DNA of 41,333 nt. Source: an uncultured Candidatus Melainabacteria bacterium (GTDB lineage Bacteria > Cyanobacteriota > Vampirovibrionia > Gastranaerophilales > Gastranaerophilaceae). A model generated the notes under the pieces. It had not been told where the DNA came from, did no database searches, and was given only the letters and a program-made list of their open reading frames with translations. A program made the position numbers and the translations under genes. The DNA is taken from positions 1 through 41,333 of the forward strand of contig CAKVIE010000021.1 in NCBI GenBank assembly GCA_934754505.1, written 5' to 3'. Below are positions 39,146 through 41,333 of the stretch, one piece after another (within the stretch, counting starts at the first letter, position 1; every line of letters starts with the position of its first letter).

Positions 39146-39976
39146 GTGAATTACAGAAAAAAGTTTTATGACATATATAAAAATTCAGACCATGATTTGT
39201 ATGAAATTAATTCGGAGATAGATTTTGTTATCGATATTTTATTCGGTTTAAAGGGCGTTGATTTTTTACTTGGCAAAGAATTAAACGAAGAACAATGCCT
39301 AAAAACGGCAGAAATATTAGATAAACACGTTTTGTCAGGCATTCCCTTACAGTATTTGATTGGACAGGCTTTTTTTTGTGGAAATAAATATTTTGTTGAT
39401 AGAAACACCCTTATTCCAAGACCAGAAACCGAATTTCTTGTTGATGCCTGCAAGAAGTTGTTTACACCTGCCGATAAAATTAAAATACTTGATATAGGAA
39501 CAGGTACAGGCTGTATTGCGATAGAACTTGCAAAACATTTTAAAAATGCTGAAATTACTGCTGTTGACGTGTGTCAACCAACACTTGACACCGCATTGAA
39601 AAATGCAAAAAAGTACAATGTTGAAATAAATTTTATACTTTCTGATATTTTTTCCAATGTTGATGAAAAATTTGATTTAATTGTTTCAAATCCTCCATAT
39701 ATTTCCCAAGCTGCTGTCGCTGATGTAGCAGAAGATGTTTATGAATATGAACCGCATAGGGCTTTGTTTGCCGAAGATAACGGATATTATTTTTACCGTC
39801 AAATAGTTGAAAATGCTCATAAATACTTGCTTTCAAACGGAAAAGTTGCTTTTGAGCTTGGAAAAGGACAATATTTAAAAGTTTCTGAATTTTTCAAGGC
39901 TTCAAATTTCTTTGAAATCGGTACGATGAAAGACTGTGATGATGTTGATAGAATAATTTTTGCGACATTAATATAG
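39146..39976 (+). CDS. prmC: Release factor glutamine methyltransferase
   Basis: Methylates the Gln of the GGQ motif in RF1 and RF2 using S-adenosylmethionine. It has 276 residues from GTG at 39146, with AAAGG upstream. The helical N-domain ends in GIPLQYLIGQAFFCG near 71-85, then LIPRPETEFLVD near 91, the SAM loop ILDIGTGTGCIAIELA near 115, and the catalytic SNPPYIS near 180 (NPPY). The chain ends normally. prfA, the usual upstream neighbour, is absent. An exact 19-bp palindrome lies within (39572-39590). Confidence 0.95.
   Translation: MNYRKKFYDIYKNSDHDLYEINSEIDFVIDILFGLKGVDFLLGKELNEEQCLKTAEILDKHVLSGIPLQYLIGQAFFCGNKYFVDRNTLIPRPETEFLVDACKKLFTPADKIKILDIGTGTGCIAIELAKHFKNAEITAVDVCQPTLDTALKNAKKYNVEINFILSDIFSNVDEKFDLIVSNPPYISQAAVADVAEDVYEYEPHRALFAEDNGYYFYRQIVENAHKYLLSNGKVAFELGKGQYLKVSEFFKASNFFEIGTMKDCDDVDRIIFATLI
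39572..39590. repeat. 19-bp palindrome (in prmC)
   Basis: Exact copy TGTCAACCAACACTTGACA, read as Cys-Gln-Pro-Thr-Leu-Asp-Thr, a different frame from the ldcA and PBP copies. Confidence 0.7.
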
Positions 39977-40044
39977 AAATATTGACCTGATAATTTTAAA
40001 TGTTAATATATTTTTTGTAACTTTGTACGAAAGGAAGAAACATT

Positions 40045-40593
40045 ATGGCTAAATTTGTATGTACAGTATGCGGATATGTTCACGAAGGTGATTCAGCTCC
40101 TGAAAAATGCCCTGTTTGTGGTGTACCTGCTGATAAATTTAAGAAGGTTGATGAAAATAATAATTCGGGATATGCGGCTGAACACGTTGTAGGCGTTGGT
40201 AAAGACGTTGATGCAGAAGTTTTAAAAGGTTTGCATGATCACTTTACAGGCGAATGTACAGAAGTCGGCATGTACCTTGCAATGGCAAGACAAGCAGAAA
40301 GAGAAGGATATCCTGAAGTTGCAGAAGCTTATAAAAGATATGCTTTTGAAGAAGCTGAACACGCTGCAAAATTTGCAGAATTGCTTGGCGAAGTTTTAAC
40401 AACATCGACGAAGAAAAACTTGGAAATGAGAGCAGAAGCAGAACGTGGTGCTTGCGAAGCTAAATTTGAAATTGCCAAAAGAGCAAAACAACTCGGCTAC
40501 GATGCTATTCACGACACAGTTCACGAAATGGCTCGTGATGAAGCTCGTCACGGACAAGGTTTTGAAGGCTTGTTGAAAAGATATTTCAACTAA
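40045..40593 (+). CDS. Rubrerythrin, N-terminal rubredoxin type
   Basis: Di-iron peroxidase that protects anaerobes from hydrogen peroxide. It has 182 residues with reversed order: a rubredoxin centre first (Cys6, Cys9, Cys22, Cys25), then a four-helix ferritin-like domain. The iron ligands are carried by FTGECTEVGMY near 75, EEAEHAAKF near 112, ERGACEAKFEIAKRA near 140 and RDEARHGQGF near 170. This order is that of 'reverse' rubrerythrins known from clostridia. AAAGGAAG lies upstream of the ATG. It works logically downstream of desulfoferrodoxin. A good terminator follows. Confidence 0.95.
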   Translation: MAKFVCTVCGYVHEGDSAPEKCPVCGVPADKFKKVDENNNSGYAAEHVVGVGKDVDAEVLKGLHDHFTGECTEVGMYLAMARQAEREGYPEVAEAYKRYAFEEAEHAAKFAELLGEVLTTSTKKNLEMRAEAERGACEAKFEIAKRAKQLGYDAIHDTVHEMARDEARHGQGFEGLLKRYFN

Positions 40594-40614
40594 TCCTGTT
40601 TAGTAATTTGGATT

Positions 40615-40642
40615 AAAAAAGGGCGGATTTTCTGCCCTTTTT
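40615..40642 (+). terminator. Bidirectional terminator (rubrerythrin/XRE)
   Basis: A-run, GGGCGGA-TTT-TCTGCCC (40621-40637, one G-T pair), T-run. It lies between two convergent genes and can serve both. Confidence 0.9.
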
Positions 40643-40648
40643 GTTTTT

Positions 40649-40888
40649 TTATAAATCTATTTTGGAAATGTCAACAAGTTCTTTCAGTTCGATATTTAAA
40701 GCATTTGAGATTTTGTATAAGGTTGCGATTGAAGGACTAATTTCACCACGTTCAATTAAACCGATTGTGTTTTTGTTCATATCGGCTTTTTCTGCGAGTT
40801 TTTCTTGTGAAAACTGAGATTTTGTTCTTAATAATTTAATTTTTATTCCGATTTGTTTGTTGATATCTATATTGGTCATAATAACCAT
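40649..40888 (-). CDS. XRE-family transcriptional regulator
   Basis: A 79-aa DNA-binding protein consisting almost only of a helix-turn-helix domain: IGIKIKLLRTKSQFSQEKLAEKA, then MNKNTIGLIERGEISPSIATL and LYKISNALNIELKELVDI. I start at ATG 40888; ATG 40879 (three codons later) is equally possible, and a longer frame from TTG 40918 would run into the promoter region. No ribosome site is obvious for any start. Two direct copies of AGTATATTGGT spaced 21 bp apart lie just upstream and are candidate operators for autoregulation. The divergent neighbour is the remnant of another HTH gene. Confidence 0.85.
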   Translation of the reverse strand: MVIMTNIDINKQIGIKIKLLRTKSQFSQEKLAEKADMNKNTIGLIERGEISPSIATLYKISNALNIELKELVDISKIDL

Positions 40889-40900
40889 TATTTTAGTTTC

Positions 40901-40953
40901 TTGACATAATATACACAATATAGTATATTGGTATAGCGAACCAGTATATTGGT
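40901..40953 (+). promoter_or_regulatory. Divergent promoter with paired operators
   Basis: On the plus strand TTGACA (40901-40906), 17 bp, TATATT (40924-40929): a strong consensus promoter pointing at the decayed HTH gene. It overlaps the palindrome ATATAC-N8-GTATAT (40909-40928) and the first of two AGTATATTGGT repeats (40922-40932 and 40943-40953), which lie two helical turns apart. The XRE protein is the likely ligand (inference). Confidence 0.6.
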
Positions 40954-40981
40954 GTAAAAATAATATGAAAAGGAAAAAGTT

Positions 40982-41193
40982 ATAAAAAATTTTGAAATTT
41001 TTGAAAAAATCAGCTTTAATTTAAAAAAGTACAGGTTAGCCCAAGAATTTTCTATAAAAGAACTTTCTGAGAAAACAGAGTGTCGGATATTTATCAAAAA
41101 TAGAACGGGCGGAAGCAAAAGGAATGAAAAACAAGTCATTTATTTTTTGTTGCAAAAGCTTTAAATATTCCGGTTAGTATGTTGTTAAAATAA
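40982..41193 (+). pseudogene. Decayed HTH (XRE-like) gene
   Basis: Translation in three frames gives consecutive pieces of one small helix-turn-helix protein: first ISFNLKKYRLAQEFSIKELS (with EKT after it), then IERAEAKGMKNKSFIF, and finally KALNIPVSMLLK and a stop at 41191-41193. Joining them needs single-base shifts near 41078 (after EKT), near 41100 (in an A-run) and near 41145-41155. The position where ATG is expected, 8 nt after AAAGG, is ATA (40982-40984). So start codon and frame are both lost. A strong promoter is still upstream. The original length would be about 70 aa. Confidence 0.7.
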
Positions 41194-41265
41194 TTTTAAT
41201 AAAGCCTCTCGCAATGACATGTTTTTATAGTTCCTCATCACGAAAAATTCTTTATATTTCCACGC

Positions 41266-41290
41266 AAAAAAAATCCCTCTTAATGAGGGA
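41266..41290 (-). terminator. Terminator of a gene beyond the right edge
   Basis: TCCCTC-TTAAT-GAGGGA (41274-41290), followed on the minus strand by eight T residues. Sequence to its right (41291-41333) resembles the 3' end of the 55-aa gene at 221-262 (shared AACTCTCAACTCTC-like stretch on the mRNA strand). The copy of CGCAATGACAT at 41210-41220 lies beside it. Confidence 0.75.
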
Positions 41291-41333
41291 AAGTTTGTTT
41301 AAAATTGTGTGAGAGTTGAGAGTTAAATTTTAA

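Noticed and set aside
40888..41139. 83-codon minus-strand frame opposite the decayed HTH gene
   Set aside because: Its translation is Phe/Ile/Leu-rich and low in complexity; the other strand clearly encodes HTH protein fragments.
1..41333. tRNA, rRNA, CRISPR array, transposase or integrase
   Set aside because: I looked for regular repeat-spacer arrays, tRNA-like folds and recombinase motifs and saw none; a covariance-model scan would be decisive for RNA genes.

Overview
This is a low-G+C window (roughly one third G+C by eye) from a Gram-negative, anaerobic, non-photosynthetic bacterium. LpxB and LpxI show lipid A synthesis. Desulfoferrodoxin and an N-terminal-rubredoxin rubrerythrin suggest an anaerobe that copes with oxygen. 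A Ycf45-like AAA ATPase with an R3H domain is typical of cyanobacteria and their relatives. Together these suggest a gut-type Vampirovibrionia/'Melainabacteria' (Gastranaerophilales-like) genome. That placement is inference from gene content; no rRNA is present. No tRNA, rRNA, CRISPR array, transposase or phage module was seen.

Layout. 1-1040: a repeat-rich left edge holding one unlisted 55-aa gene (302-469, minus) between two copies of a hairpin repeat. 1098-4380: dnaN-thrB-pgk operon on the minus strand, read away from a 476-bp AT-rich gap (4381-4856) with a cluster of DnaA-box-like words, a candidate oriC. 4857-8321: ldcA, dnaX (TTG start) and smpB. 8358-13985: an overlapping minus-strand operon pgpH-ybeY-dgkA-acpS followed by a GT-C glycosyltransferase. 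14109-18608: one giant AsmA/TamB-like envelope protein. 18695-21530: a MerR regulator divergent from a flavodoxin and a deoxyxylulose-phosphate-synthase-like enzyme. 21574-24276: two unknown genes, infC with an AUU start, then rplJ-rplL behind a long leader with a terminator/antiterminator. 24439-28933: two tandem PlsC acyltransferases, desulfoferrodoxin, DacB, a nitrilase-family amidase and a CxxCxxCC protein. 29014-33147: class A PBP, then a GGDEF/HD-GYP protein. 33296-38342: lpxI-lpxB, the Ycf45-like ATPase and an S41 protease. 38479-39976: two small unknown genes and prmC. 40045-41193: rubrerythrin, an XRE regulator and a decayed second HTH gene. The right edge (41266-41333) carries a terminator resembling that of the 55-aa gene, suggesting a related gene just outside.

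Functionally the window mixes replication (dnaN, dnaX), translation and its rescue (infC, rplJ, rplL, smpB, ybeY, prmC), envelope building (PBP, DacB, LdcA, LpxB/LpxI, PlsC, DgkA, AsmA-like, GT-C), nucleotide second messengers (PgpH, GGDEF/HD-GYP) and oxygen defence.

The most unusual signal is not a gene. It is a 19-bp interrupted palindrome, TGTCAA-N7-TTGACA. There are six exact copies and several near copies, inside coding regions and in convergent gene gaps, which is far more than chance predicts. It looks like a genome-wide DNA-protein signal analogous in distribution to cyanobacterial HIP1, but with a different sequence. A second recurrent design is a terminator-like hairpin whose 3' arm is the next gene's Shine-Dalgarno sequence (dfx and the second plsC).
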